Notes under the pieces: generated by a model | Told to the model about the DNA's origin: nothing | Database searches by the model: none | Seen by the model: only the letters and a program-made list of their open reading frames with translations | Position numbers and translations under genes: made by a program | Assembly: GCA_963582065.1 (NCBI GenBank) | Contig: CAUZRQ010000011.1 | Span: 15,215-79,214 of the forward strand | Source: UBA8437 sp963582065 | GTDB taxonomy: Bacteria; Planctomycetota; Planctomycetia; Planctomycetales; Planctomycetaceae | DNA length: 64,000 nucleotides | Reading direction: 5' to 3' | Part shown: positions 43,853 through 52,041 of the stretch, in pieces | Layout: each line of letters starts with the position of its first letter | Numbering within the stretch: the first letter of the stretch is position 1

Positions 43853-43855
43853 ACT
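43839..43855. promoter_or_regulatory. Operator 3, GGTGT-N7-ACACT
   Basis: Same form as the others, with one mismatch in the left arm (G for A). It overlaps the -10 box at 43847-43852. It is 25 bp centre to centre from operator 2, close to two and a half helical turns. Confidence 0.62.
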
Positions 43856-43918
43856 AAGAATCCCTGCTGCGGTAGTGGGGTGGAAATCGGGAAACCTGTC
43901 GGGATGGAGAAGGGTGAC

Positions 43919-45367
43919 ATGACGAACCAAGCAGGGCGGAAGAGGCCGAAGCGGGCTCCCAGGCTGCGGCAGGCCAACGCGTTCACGGGTCCCGCGGGCG
44001 GGGGTTGGTCGAGACAGCTGCCGGACCACCGCCCGTTGGCGACACCGGCTGTCTCCGACGGGCGGGTGTTCGTCGGCGGGGGTTTCGGCAGCTACGAGTT
44101 CTACTCGTTCGACCTGGCCGACGGTCGGCACGACTGGACCTACCGCACGGCCGACGACGGACCGACCGCGGCGGCGGTGTCCGAGGGGTTCGTGGCGTTC
44201 AACACCGAGAGCTGCGAACTGGAGGTGTTGACCGTCGAGGGCGTGCCGGCGTGGAAACGGTGGCTGGGTGACCCGTTGATGAGCATGCCGGCGATTGCCG
44301 ACGGAAGCGTCTTCATGGTCTATCCCGACAGCCGGGGCAACCGGGAACACCACCTGGCGGGTTTCCGCCTGCGGGACGGGAAGCCGCTGTGGCGGGTGCA
44401 GATTTCGGGCGAGGTGATCACGGCACCGGTGGTGGACCGGGGCAAGGTCTACGCCACCACGCTCGACGGGCGAATCTGGTGCGTCGATGCCGGCAGCGGA
44501 AACCTCGACTGGCAGGCCGACCGGCAGGCGACATCGGCACCGGTGGTGCACGGTGGCGAATGTCACTTCAGCCAGAAAGACGACATCGACAAGGCGAATG
44601 CGGCCGCCCGGACTGCCCCGCCGCAACAGCAGTCCGAGGATCCGGAGGCCTGGATGGATTCGTCGGAGGTTCAGGCGTACCTGGGCACCGCGGGCCTGGA
44701 TCATGGCACCCACGAGGCGACTCGGCAGAAGGCCGAGTACCTCGACATGAAGCACCGCCGCCGCCGGTCGAAACGGCACCGGACCGACAGCGAGCGGGAC
44801 GCCGGGGTCGGCTTCGCCTCGTCGAAGGGTCACTCGAAGATGCACCAGGCCCAGCGGTTGCTGGGCCGGTCGACGGTCGCCGGGGTCTGGAGTTACCAGG
44901 GGTCGAAGCCCTTCATAGCAGCTGGCCGCAAGTTCTCGTCGATGGGCAGCGTGCTGAAGTGCATCGACCTGGCCACCGGCGAAACGGGATGGGAACGCCG
45001 ACTGGTGTCGGATGACACGCCGGTCGACAGCCTGGTGACCCCGCCCTCGCTGGCCGGTGGCAAGGTCTTCGTCGGCACCGACACCGGTGAGGTCCACTGC
45101 CTGTCCCAGGACACCGGGGAGGAACTCTGGAAAATCCGTGTCGGCAGCGGCATCGTGTTTCCTCCGGCGATCGCCGCCGGATGGTGCATCACCGGGACCG
45201 TCAGCGGGCAACTGGTGGCCTTCGAAACCGGGGATCCAGCCGATGACGGGTGGCACATGTGGGGTGCCACGTCGGCCCACAACGGCCCGGCCGAAAATGC
45301 CGATCCGGCCCGGCAGCCGCCGCAAAAGACGGTCGGAAAACAACTCCAGGAGGCCCACTCCGTCTAG
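43919..45367 (+). CDS. PQQ-type beta-propeller protein, no signal peptide
   Basis: 482 residues from ATG 43919, with GGAGAAGG 4-5 bases upstream; two earlier in-frame Met codons (43880, 43907) lack it. PQQ-like repeats are clear: TPAVSDGRVFVGGG, LADGRHDWTYR, GRIWCVDAGSGNLDWQAD, GSVLKCIDLATGETGWERR, TGEVHCLSQDTGEELWKI. A basic N-terminus (RKRPKRAPRLRQ) and a charged insert at about 228-315 (with KHRRRRSKRHRT) interrupt the propeller. There is no export signal, so it may be cytoplasmic and nucleic-acid- or nucleotide-interacting. The operator-bound promoter upstream marks it as a probable regulon member. Confidence 0.78.
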   Translation: MTNQAGRKRPKRAPRLRQANAFTGPAGGGWSRQLPDHRPLATPAVSDGRVFVGGGFGSYEFYSFDLADGRHDWTYRTADDGPTAAAVSEGFVAFNTESCELEVLTVEGVPAWKRWLGDPLMSMPAIADGSVFMVYPDSRGNREHHLAGFRLRDGKPLWRVQISGEVITAPVVDRGKVYATTLDGRIWCVDAGSGNLDWQADRQATSAPVVHGGECHFSQKDDIDKANAAARTAPPQQQSEDPEAWMDSSEVQAYLGTAGLDHGTHEATRQKAEYLDMKHRRRRSKRHRTDSERDAGVGFASSKGHSKMHQAQRLLGRSTVAGVWSYQGSKPFIAAGRKFSSMGSVLKCIDLATGETGWERRLVSDDTPVDSLVTPPSLAGGKVFVGTDTGEVHCLSQDTGEELWKIRVGSGIVFPPAIAAGWCITGTVSGQLVAFETGDPADDGWHMWGATSAHNGPAENADPARQPPQKTVGKQLQEAHSV

Positions 45368-45445
45368 GGGTGGCCGGGTCTTCCCGAGCGTGTCTCGTCC
45401 GTCGCGGTGTCGTCCACACCGAGGCGGGCGAGGCCGTCGGGCCGG

Positions 45446-46717
45446 TCAGGGCACCGAGGTTTCGTCGGTGAACCATTCGGGGAACCGTCCCGAGACGGTG
45501 ATCTTCTTGCCGTTGCGCAACACGGTCAGCCTGACCTTGTCCCCCGGGCGGTGCCGTCTCAGCAAGTGGCCCAGGAACGTGTCGAAGATGCGGACCCGCC
45601 CGATCGGTTCGGGAATGCCCACCACCACGTCCCGTTTCTGCAGGCCCAGGTTGCGGCCGAAGCCGTCCGAGTAGACGCTCGAGATCTTCACCCCGAGGGT
45701 CGTCTCCGAAATCCCCAGGTCCTTTCTCTGCGAGGGCGCCAGGCTGTAACCTCTCATCCCCGTCCGGAACGGGGCACTCCGCAGGGACATTTTCCAGCCG
45801 ATGTCGTAGACCCACCAGCCGTTTTTCGGGGCCAGCGACAGGGTCAGGGTCCGGGGATCACCGGTCGTGACGGGTCGCTGGACCGTCCAGGTGATCGGCC
45901 GTCCGGCGCGGCTCTTTTCGGTCGTGCGGTCGAGTCCGAAACGGATGTCGTACTCGGAGTGCACCGGCACGTCCCCGACCCGGGTGATCACGTCCCCGGG
46001 CCTGATCCCGGCCGCCGCGGCCGCCGATTTCGGATCGACCGATTCGACCTGGTGCCCGTGTTTGCGTCGGATCCGTACGCCCAGTGCCTCGGGTGGCGGA
46101 AAGCGGAACAGTTCACGGCGGGTGAAGGTCTTGTCGTGGAACGACTGCAGCAACTGGTACTCGCGGGCGATGTGGCAGCGGATGCATCCGCGGTGGTTGG
46201 CTTTCAGCAGTGGGATGTCTCGAGGGACCTGGCGGCCTGCCCGGACCGGTTGAAATCGTCTGCTGGCAGTCGCCCGACCGTGCTCGGCCAGCACCTCGTC
46301 CATCGTCCTCAGCAGCGATGCGACGCTCATCCGCGCGTCGGGCTCACCCCCGTCCCGTCCCCCGTAACGGCTGTAGATGTTCAACTCGGCGTCGGTGAAG
46401 AACGCGTTCCAGGTCACGTCCATGTCGAAGGCGAACCGGTTCAGGTTGATTCCGGCGAGCCGGGTGATCCGGACACAGACGAAACGACGACGCTTCGCCG
46501 CGATGTGTTTGTCCTCATGAGCAACCTGCTCATCCCAGATCCAACATTCGGGTCAGGTTTCGCATCGGAACAGCACGAACAGCGGCCGGCCCGAGTCGCG
46601 GGACACCTTGCGGGCCTCCGCGAGGCTCCGGTACCAGCCGTCCGACGGAGCCGCCGCCAGCAGCAGGGGCGAAGACAGCAGCGTGGCGGTGAGCAGGGTC
46701 AGAACGAGGCGATGCAT
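45446..46717 (-). CDS. Candidate selenoprotein: signal peptide, UxxC thioredoxin-like domain, CxxCH, two PDZ domains
   Basis: 423 residues if the in-frame TGA at 46555-46553 is read as selenocysteine (residue 55). Start MHRLVLTLLTATLLSSPLLLAAA gives a signal peptide. Then SGRPLFVLFRCET-U-PECWIWDEQ; the frame continues on the far side with RFVCVRIT, FDMDVTWNAFF and SRYGG, all typical of this planctomycete thioredoxin-like group, so this is not a chance open frame. UPEC takes the place of the CxxC. A CxxCH motif (CIRCH) lies near residue 178, a PDZ domain at about 212-275 and a second PDZ-like domain at the C-terminus. A SECIS-like hairpin follows the TGA. The alternative is a pseudogene or a base error (TGC or TGT to TGA). 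Confidence 0.72.
46517..46533 (-). promoter_or_regulatory. Candidate bacterial SECIS hairpin
   Basis: On the minus strand ATGAGC-AGGTT-GCTCAT: a perfect 6-bp stem with a 5-nt loop AGGUU. It starts 19 nt after the TGA at 46555-46553, and the loop begins 25 nt after it. A loop with a GGU core at this distance is what SelB-binding bacterial SECIS elements show (for example the AGGUCU loop in E. coli fdhF). It is within the coding frame, as bacterial SECIS must be. Confidence 0.68.
46553..46555 (-). other. In-frame TGA codon, candidate selenocysteine codon
   Basis: The TGA lies between ACC (Thr54) and CCC (Pro56) of the minus-strand gene. Upstream and downstream reading frames match without a frameshift (46717 to 45446). 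The encoded context is R-C-E-T-U-P-E-C-W. Confidence 0.68.
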
Positions 46718-46727
46718 GAGGTGTTGC

Positions 46728-46760
46728 GGTGTGGCTGCGGTGTGGCTGCGGTGTGGCTGC
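46728..46760. repeat. 11-bp tandem repeat, three copies of GGTGTGGCTGC
   Basis: Three exact copies in direct tandem, with a partial copy (GGTGT) at 46761-46765 and a degenerate copy (GGTGTTGC) at 46720-46727. It ends 11 bp upstream of the candidate selenoprotein ATG and lies in the intergenic space shared with the divergent cytochrome gene. Slippage-prone; it may influence translation start or promoter spacing. Confidence 0.75.
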
Positions 46761-46854
46761 GGTGTACGAAGGACAGAATAGCTGGATCGGTGGTGCAGTG
46801 TCATCCCGAGTCGGTTTCCACGACACCCCGTCCGATGTGCTAGACTCGCCACCA

Positions 46855-48576
46855 ATGGCTCGTTCGACCCTCGTCTTGTTCGTGCTGCTGGCCACGTCGA
46901 CATCGGCTGCGACTCCTGCTGCGCGGGTCCGTCGGCCGGTCGACATCGTTGTCTCGCCGACGGGCGGGCAGGTGCTGGTGGCCAATCGTCGCAGCGGGTC
47001 GGTGTCGGTCATCGACCGTCGCTCCCACCGGGTCCTGTCCGAGACGTCCATCGGCAAGCGACTCTCGGCGCTGTCTCGAGTGCCGGGCCGCGACTGGGTG
47101 TTGGCGACCGATGAAGCCGGGGGCGAGTTGATCGGTATCGGTTGTGGGGAGCGGCTCGAGGTGGCCTGGCGAGTTCCGGTGGCCGGGTACCCGGTCGCGG
47201 TGGCCGCGGCGGCCGATGGACGGCGGGCCGTGGTGGCGTCGCTGTGGTCGCGTCGATTGACATTGGTCGACTGGCCTGATGATGGAGTGGCCCGCCGGGT
47301 GCGAACACTCGATCTGCCGTTTGCCCCCGGCCGGTTGATCGAGCTTCCCGACGGTCGCTGGCTGGTCGCGGCCACTTTCGGCGGCCGGTTGGCCCTGTGC
47401 GATTCGCGTCTCGAGAAGCCCCCGGTTCTGAGAAACCTGTTGGGCCACAACATCGGCCGGATGACCATCACCGGCGACCGACGTCACGTGCTGATTCCTC
47501 ACCAACTGCTCGATGCGAAAGCCGAGACGACCCGTGGGGGCATCCACTGGGGCGGCGTGATGCTGAACGTGATCCGCACGATCCCGATCGCCGCCATTGA
47601 CACCGGTTCGGACCGGCTCGAGTCCCGGCTGGGCCTGGACTACGTGGGCATCCCCGACCGGGCCGCTGGCGATCCGGTGGCCATCACTCTGGCCGACGAC
47701 AATCTCCGAGTGGTCCTGCTGGCCGGTGTTCACGAACTGGTGACCAGTACCGACGGGATCCAGTACTACGGTCGCCAGGCCGTCGGCCTGGGCCCATCGG
47801 CGATGGCGCTGGATGAGGGCCGCACCCGGGCCTGGGTCGCCGGTCGATTCTCCGACTCGGTTTCGCTGGTCCGGCTTTCGCCCCTGGAGGTCCTGGCCGA
47901 GGTGAAGCTGGGTCCGCCGGTAAAGCCGACCGCCGTCGACCGTGGCGAGCAGTTGTTCAACGACTCGCGACTCTCCAGCGACGGCTGGATCAGCTGCCGC
48001 AGTTGCCACACCAGGGGCCACACCAACGAGGGTCTCAGCGATACGTTGGGCGACGGGGGTTTTGGCGCTCCCAAGAAGGTGTTGTCGCTGTTGGGCAGTG
48101 GCCAGACCGGTCCGTGGGCATGGAACGGCCAGGTCAAGTCGCTGGCCGAGCAGGTGAGCAAGTCGGTGAAGCTGACCATGCGGGGTGCGGCGATCCAATC
48201 GCGGCAGGCCTCCGACATCGCCGCCTACCTGGTATCGCTGCCGGTGGCCCCGGCTCTGGCCCGGGCCCGCGGCGTGTCGGACAAGTCGGTGGTCAGGCGA
48301 GGCGAGGTGGTCTTTCGGCGTGCCGGCTGTGTCGAGTGCCACGCACCGCCGCTGTACACCTCGCCGCGGACGTTTGACGTTGGATTCCAGGACGAACTGG
48401 GCCGGCGACGGTTCAACCCTCCGTCGCTGCGAGGCGTCAGCCAGCGGGACCGGTTGTTTCACGACAATCGAGCGGGCAGCCTGGGCGAGGTGATCGAGCG
48501 GTTCGGCCACGGGTTGGACAAGCCGCTGGACGCCGGCGACCGGGTCGACCTGCTGCGTTTTCTCGAGAGTCTCTGA
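46855..48576 (+). CDS. Exported beta-propeller di-haem cytochrome c-type protein
   Basis: 573 residues from ATG 46855; signal peptide MARSTLVLFVLLATSTSAA. Residues about 25-360 form a YVTN-type propeller (VDIVVSPTGGQVLVANRRSGSV onwards). C-terminal haem motifs are CRSCH at 381-385 and CVECH at 492-496, with Met/His ligands in a cytochrome-c-peroxidase/MauG-like domain (ending GEVIERFGHGLDKPLDAGDR). It probably transfers electrons in the periplasm, with the propeller binding a partner. It is divergent from the candidate selenoprotein gene across 137 bp, suggesting a shared control and a redox link. Confidence 0.86.
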   Translation: MARSTLVLFVLLATSTSAATPAARVRRPVDIVVSPTGGQVLVANRRSGSVSVIDRRSHRVLSETSIGKRLSALSRVPGRDWVLATDEAGGELIGIGCGERLEVAWRVPVAGYPVAVAAAADGRRAVVASLWSRRLTLVDWPDDGVARRVRTLDLPFAPGRLIELPDGRWLVAATFGGRLALCDSRLEKPPVLRNLLGHNIGRMTITGDRRHVLIPHQLLDAKAETTRGGIHWGGVMLNVIRTIPIAAIDTGSDRLESRLGLDYVGIPDRAAGDPVAITLADDNLRVVLLAGVHELVTSTDGIQYYGRQAVGLGPSAMALDEGRTRAWVAGRFSDSVSLVRLSPLEVLAEVKLGPPVKPTAVDRGEQLFNDSRLSSDGWISCRSCHTRGHTNEGLSDTLGDGGFGAPKKVLSLLGSGQTGPWAWNGQVKSLAEQVSKSVKLTMRGAAIQSRQASDIAAYLVSLPVAPALARARGVSDKSVVRRGEVVFRRAGCVECHAPPLYTSPRTFDVGFQDELGRRRFNPPSLRGVSQRDRLFHDNRAGSLGEVIERFGHGLDKPLDAGDRVDLLRFLESL

Positions 48577-48579
48577 CCG

Positions 48580-49503
48580 GTGGCCGATCGGCGAGACCTG
48601 CTGCTGCTGGATGCCGAGCTCCAGGACGCCTGGGGGATCGACCTGGGCTCGATGGAGGATCCGGGTTGGTGGGCGAGCCTGGAACGGGACTGCCCGTCCG
48701 AACTGGTCGCGCGATTCGGTGAAGTGCACGAGTCGTACGTGCGGGCCGAGGCCGATGGCGGCCCGGAGAGTGGACGTGCCGAGCGAGCGTTCTTCGACCT
48801 GGTGGCTGACGAGCGGTTGCTGGGCCGGGTTCACTCGCAGCGTCGCCCGGTGATCATCGACTGTGCCGCGCTGGTCGACGACCTGGTGGTCGGGCGGGGG
48901 ATCGCCGGATCGGTCCTCGATGCCGGATGCCACGCCGGTTACCTGTCCGCGTGGTGGGCTCGTCATGAGTCGCTGGAGGTGGTCGGCTGCGATCTCAGCC
49001 GGCCGGCCCTGGACCTGGGGCGGCGTCGGTGTGAGCGGTTGGGGCGGCCGGTGGAACTGGTCGAGGCCGACCTGTTGCCCGACGGATGTGACGGGCGGTT
49101 CGAGTTGATCGTGGCGGTCGACGTGTTGCCCGAGGAGATCGGGGGTGGATTGAGGGGGCTGGAGCGACTGGTGTCGGGGCTGTCCGAGAGCGGTTGGCTC
49201 GTGCTCTCGACCGGTCACCGGCTGGACGTGGCGTGGAGTCCGCTGGAGACGGCAAGGTGGAGATTGACCGAACTGGGGCTGGGGTTCGTGGAGGCGGGGT
49301 GCCTGGGCGGAGTGGTCTCGTCCGAGCAGGAACCGCTGGGGCAGAACGTGTTCGTTTTTCGACGGGGCGAGGCTGCGGGATTGCCCGAGGACTGTGTCGA
49401 GCAGGCCCGGCACGACTGGCCGAGATTCCTCGAAGACGCCGGAAATCCGGACGTACCGGACCGTGAGAAGAGCGTGGCGTGGTTCCGGGCTCGCCGCCGC
49501 TAG
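48580..49503 (+). CDS. Class I SAM-dependent methyltransferase
   Basis: 307 residues from GTG 48580, 3 bp after the cytochrome stop. The SAM-binding motif I is GSVLDAGCHAGYLSAWWA (about 110-127), then VVGCDLSRPALDLG (acidic-end motif), LVEADLLP and ELIVAVDVLPEEI. About 100 N-terminal residues with many acidic residues come before, perhaps for substrate recognition. The substrate is unknown; co-transcription with the cytochrome gene suggests a link with maturation or modification of the same system. Confidence 0.8.
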   Translation: MADRRDLLLLDAELQDAWGIDLGSMEDPGWWASLERDCPSELVARFGEVHESYVRAEADGGPESGRAERAFFDLVADERLLGRVHSQRRPVIIDCAALVDDLVVGRGIAGSVLDAGCHAGYLSAWWARHESLEVVGCDLSRPALDLGRRRCERLGRPVELVEADLLPDGCDGRFELIVAVDVLPEEIGGGLRGLERLVSGLSESGWLVLSTGHRLDVAWSPLETARWRLTELGLGFVEAGCLGGVVSSEQEPLGQNVFVFRRGEAAGLPEDCVEQARHDWPRFLEDAGNPDVPDREKSVAWFRARRR

Positions 49504-50861
49504 AGCAGTTCGCGGATCGGTGCCGATCCGTCGGCGACCAGGTAGTGGGGCCGACCCTGGAAGTCGTCGACCGTGGCGGTCGAGACGTCGAGTCCCAGGT
49601 GGTTGTAGAGCGTGGCGAAGAGTTCCGAGAACTTCACGGGGCGGGCGACCGGTTCGCCTGCCAGGCGGTCGGTGGCTCCGATGACCTGGCCGTGGTTGCT
49701 CGAGCCGCCGCCGAGCAGGGCGAAGGAGACCCGCGGCCAGTGGTCGCGTCCGACACCCTTGTTGATCTTCGGCGTCCGACCGAATTCGCCCCAGACACCC
49801 ACCAGGGTGTCTTCGAGCAGTCCGCGCTGCTCGAGGTCTTCCATCAGTGCGGACAGGGCCTTGTCGAGCACCGGGTGGTCCTCGCGCTGCCGGTTGAAGA
49901 TCGTTCCGTACGAAGCGCCGTGCCAGTCCCACTTGCTGTAGTTGACCGTCACGATCCGGGCACCGGCTTCGATCAGTCTCCGTGCCGACAGGAAACTCTG
50001 GGGCACCCGCGGTGCTCCGTTTCCGTCGATCATCACCTTGGTGTTGCCCTTGCCGTAGCGGGCCCGGGTGGCGTCGCTTTCCTGCGAGATGTCCAGAGCG
50101 TTGGCCAGTCGGGAGGACGTCAGGACTCCCAGGGCCTGTCGAGTGAAGAAGTCGTGTCCGGCCATCATCCCGGTCGTGTCGGCTTCGCGGCGGAAGCGAT
50201 CGAGGCTCTTGCGGAGCAGGGCCCGGTCGCCGAGCCGGTCGTGGGTGATGCCGTTGAGCACCAGGTCGGCCCGTCCGGGGCCCAGCGGGCGAAACGGCGA
50301 GTGGGGCACGCCCAGGAAACCAGGGCTCGGCTCGTTGTAGGGACCGTGTGTGCAGGTGTAGCAGAGACTGACGTAGGGCGGGACGCTGGGGTGCAGCGGA
50401 CCCAGCAGCTTGCTGGCCACGGCACCGGGGGTCGGCCATCCACCCACCGGCATCGGCAGCCGCTGGTTGCGGCCGGTGTAACTCTGGAACGCGTTGTGTT
50501 CGGGTTGGGCGTCGCAGATCGAGCGAATGATGGTGAACTTGTCCATCATCTGCGCCAGCCGTGGCAGGTGCTCGCCGATCTCGATCCCCGGGACGTTGGT
50601 CGCGATCGGGTTGAACTCGCCCCGGATCCCGGCCGGAGCCTCGGGCTTGAGATCGAACATGTCCTGGTGGGGCGGGCCACCGACCAGGTAGATGAAGATC
50701 ACGGACTTGGCCGAGGGCCGCTTGCGTTGGGCGGCTTCGGCGGCCATCAGACCGGCCAGGCTCAACCCGGTTCCCAGGCCACCGATCTGAAGGAAGTTGC
50801 GGCGAGACAGCCCGTCACAGAACGTGTCGGAGCCGTTGGCTGGTCCGAGGATCTTCAACAT
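49500..50861 (-). CDS. DUF1501 family exported protein
   Basis: 453 residues. A twin-arginine-like signal SRRNFLQIGGLGTGLSLAG (about 19-37) is followed by the DUF1501 core VIFIYLVGGPPHQDMFDLKPEAP, then FTIIRSICDAQPEHNAFQS and, near the end, LVGVWGEFGRTPKINKG and HWPRVSFALLGGGSSN. It is convergent with the methyltransferase gene, the two stops sharing CTAG (49500-49503). The superfamily fold is alkaline phosphatase/sulfatase-like; the activity has not been defined. Confidence 0.9.
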   Translation of the reverse strand: MLKILGPANGSDTFCDGLSRRNFLQIGGLGTGLSLAGLMAAEAAQRKRPSAKSVIFIYLVGGPPHQDMFDLKPEAPAGIRGEFNPIATNVPGIEIGEHLPRLAQMMDKFTIIRSICDAQPEHNAFQSYTGRNQRLPMPVGGWPTPGAVASKLLGPLHPSVPPYVSLCYTCTHGPYNEPSPGFLGVPHSPFRPLGPGRADLVLNGITHDRLGDRALLRKSLDRFRREADTTGMMAGHDFFTRQALGVLTSSRLANALDISQESDATRARYGKGNTKVMIDGNGAPRVPQSFLSARRLIEAGARIVTVNYSKWDWHGASYGTIFNRQREDHPVLDKALSALMEDLEQRGLLEDTLVGVWGEFGRTPKINKGVGRDHWPRVSFALLGGGSSNHGQVIGATDRLAGEPVARPVKFSELFATLYNHLGLDVSTATVDDFQGRPHYLVADGSAPIRELL

Positions 50862-50987
50862 GGGAAGCTGTCCGATCGGTTTCCTTTGGAGTCCTGATTA
50901 TATCCATCGGCACTTACGGGGCCAACGGGACTCGGGAATTCTGTCCAATGTATCCGCTTTTTTCCGGCCCAGCTCGTTTTCTTGCCC

Positions 50988-52034
50988 ATGAGTGATGCCA
51001 CCGTCCTTGCTGCTTCGGTTCTCGAGTCGTTCTCGCGCGATCTGCTGATCTCCGCCGGTGCGACCGATCAGGAGGCGGAGATCGTGGCCGATCACCTGGT
51101 CGAGAGCAGCCTGATGGGCCACGACTCTCACGGCATCCTGCGGCTGCCCGAGTATCTGGGTTTCGTGGCCGAGGGTTCAATCGTCGTGGGAGCCGAGATC
51201 AGCGTCGACCAGCGTTCTCCCGGTTTGGCCGTGGTCGATTGCGGCCTGGGTTTCGGGCCGGTGGGTGCGGTGCGGGCAATCGAGACGGCGATCCGAATGG
51301 CCTCCGAATCGGGCACCGGGTGCGTGGTGACCCGTCGGTGCAATCACGTGGCGAGGCTGGGGGCGTACGTGCAGTTGGCCGCTGACGGGGGGCTGGTGGC
51401 GTTGGCCACGTGCAACTCGCCGATCCACGGTCACTTCGTGCTGCCGGCCGGAGGTCGCGAGGGCCGGCTGGCGACCAACCCGATCGCTTATGCCTTTCCG
51501 ACCGACGGCGATCCGATCCTGGCCGACTTTTCGACGTCGGTGACACCCGAGGGGAAGATCCGGGTCTACCGGAACCGTGGCGAGAGCCTTCCGGAGGGCT
51601 GGGTGCAGGATGCCGAGGGTCAACCGACCACCGATCCCGATCGGTTCTACGGGCCCCCACGGGGCGGCATCCTGCCGTTGGGGGGTGTGGCGTCCCACAA
51701 GGGCTACGCCTTGGGATTGCTCGTCGAGTTGCTCGGCAGCACGCTGGCCGGATTGCGGTGTGACGACCCCGAAACCGGCGGCAACGGTGTCTGCTTCCTG
51801 GTGATCGACCCGGGTCGGTTCGTCGACTCCGAGTCGTACCGGCAACTGGTTGCCGGGACGCGGGATTACATGAAGAGTGCCGCCCCGGCTGCGGGAGTGG
51901 ACGAGGTGCTGGTGCCAGGCGATTTGGAGTTCCGCATCAGGCGGCAGCGGCAGGCCGAGGGTGTGCCGATCGACCCGGTGGCGTGGGAGCAGATCGTCGG
52001 GCACGCCGAGCGGCTGGGCGTGGAGTTGCCCTAG
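50988..52034 (+). CDS. Malate/L-lactate dehydrogenase family (LdhB/YlbC-type) oxidoreductase
   Basis: 348 residues from ATG 50988. The family's NAD-binding fold (not Rossmann) shows SSLMGHDSHGILRLPEY with the conserved GHDSHG, VTRRCNHVARLGAY, and the segment GHFVLPAGGREGRLATNPIAYAFP, then DFSTSVTPEGKIR and GGVASHKGYALGLLVELL with the conserved KGY Lys. It reduces or oxidises 2-hydroxyacids such as malate, ureidoglycolate or lactate. Its neighbours give no pathway. Confidence 0.9.
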   Translation: MSDATVLAASVLESFSRDLLISAGATDQEAEIVADHLVESSLMGHDSHGILRLPEYLGFVAEGSIVVGAEISVDQRSPGLAVVDCGLGFGPVGAVRAIETAIRMASESGTGCVVTRRCNHVARLGAYVQLAADGGLVALATCNSPIHGHFVLPAGGREGRLATNPIAYAFPTDGDPILADFSTSVTPEGKIRVYRNRGESLPEGWVQDAEGQPTTDPDRFYGPPRGGILPLGGVASHKGYALGLLVELLGSTLAGLRCDDPETGGNGVCFLVIDPGRFVDSESYRQLVAGTRDYMKSAAPAAGVDEVLVPGDLEFRIRRQRQAEGVPIDPVAWEQIVGHAERLGVELP

Positions 52035-52041
52035 TAGAGCC

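Noticed and set aside
46423..46717. Reading the 5' part before the TGA as a separate short gene and the ATG at 46423 as a new start
   Set aside because: The 5' part ends in the middle of a thioredoxin-like fold, and the conserved residues after the TGA (RFVCVRIT) lie before the ATG at 46423; one gene with a recoded or mutated TGA explains both parts.
46840..50439. Open frame of about 1200 codons on the minus strand opposite the cytochrome and methyltransferase genes
   Set aside because: It is a shadow of the plus-strand cytochrome and methyltransferase genes and of the DUF1501 gene in another frame; Arg/Pro/Gln-rich, no domain.
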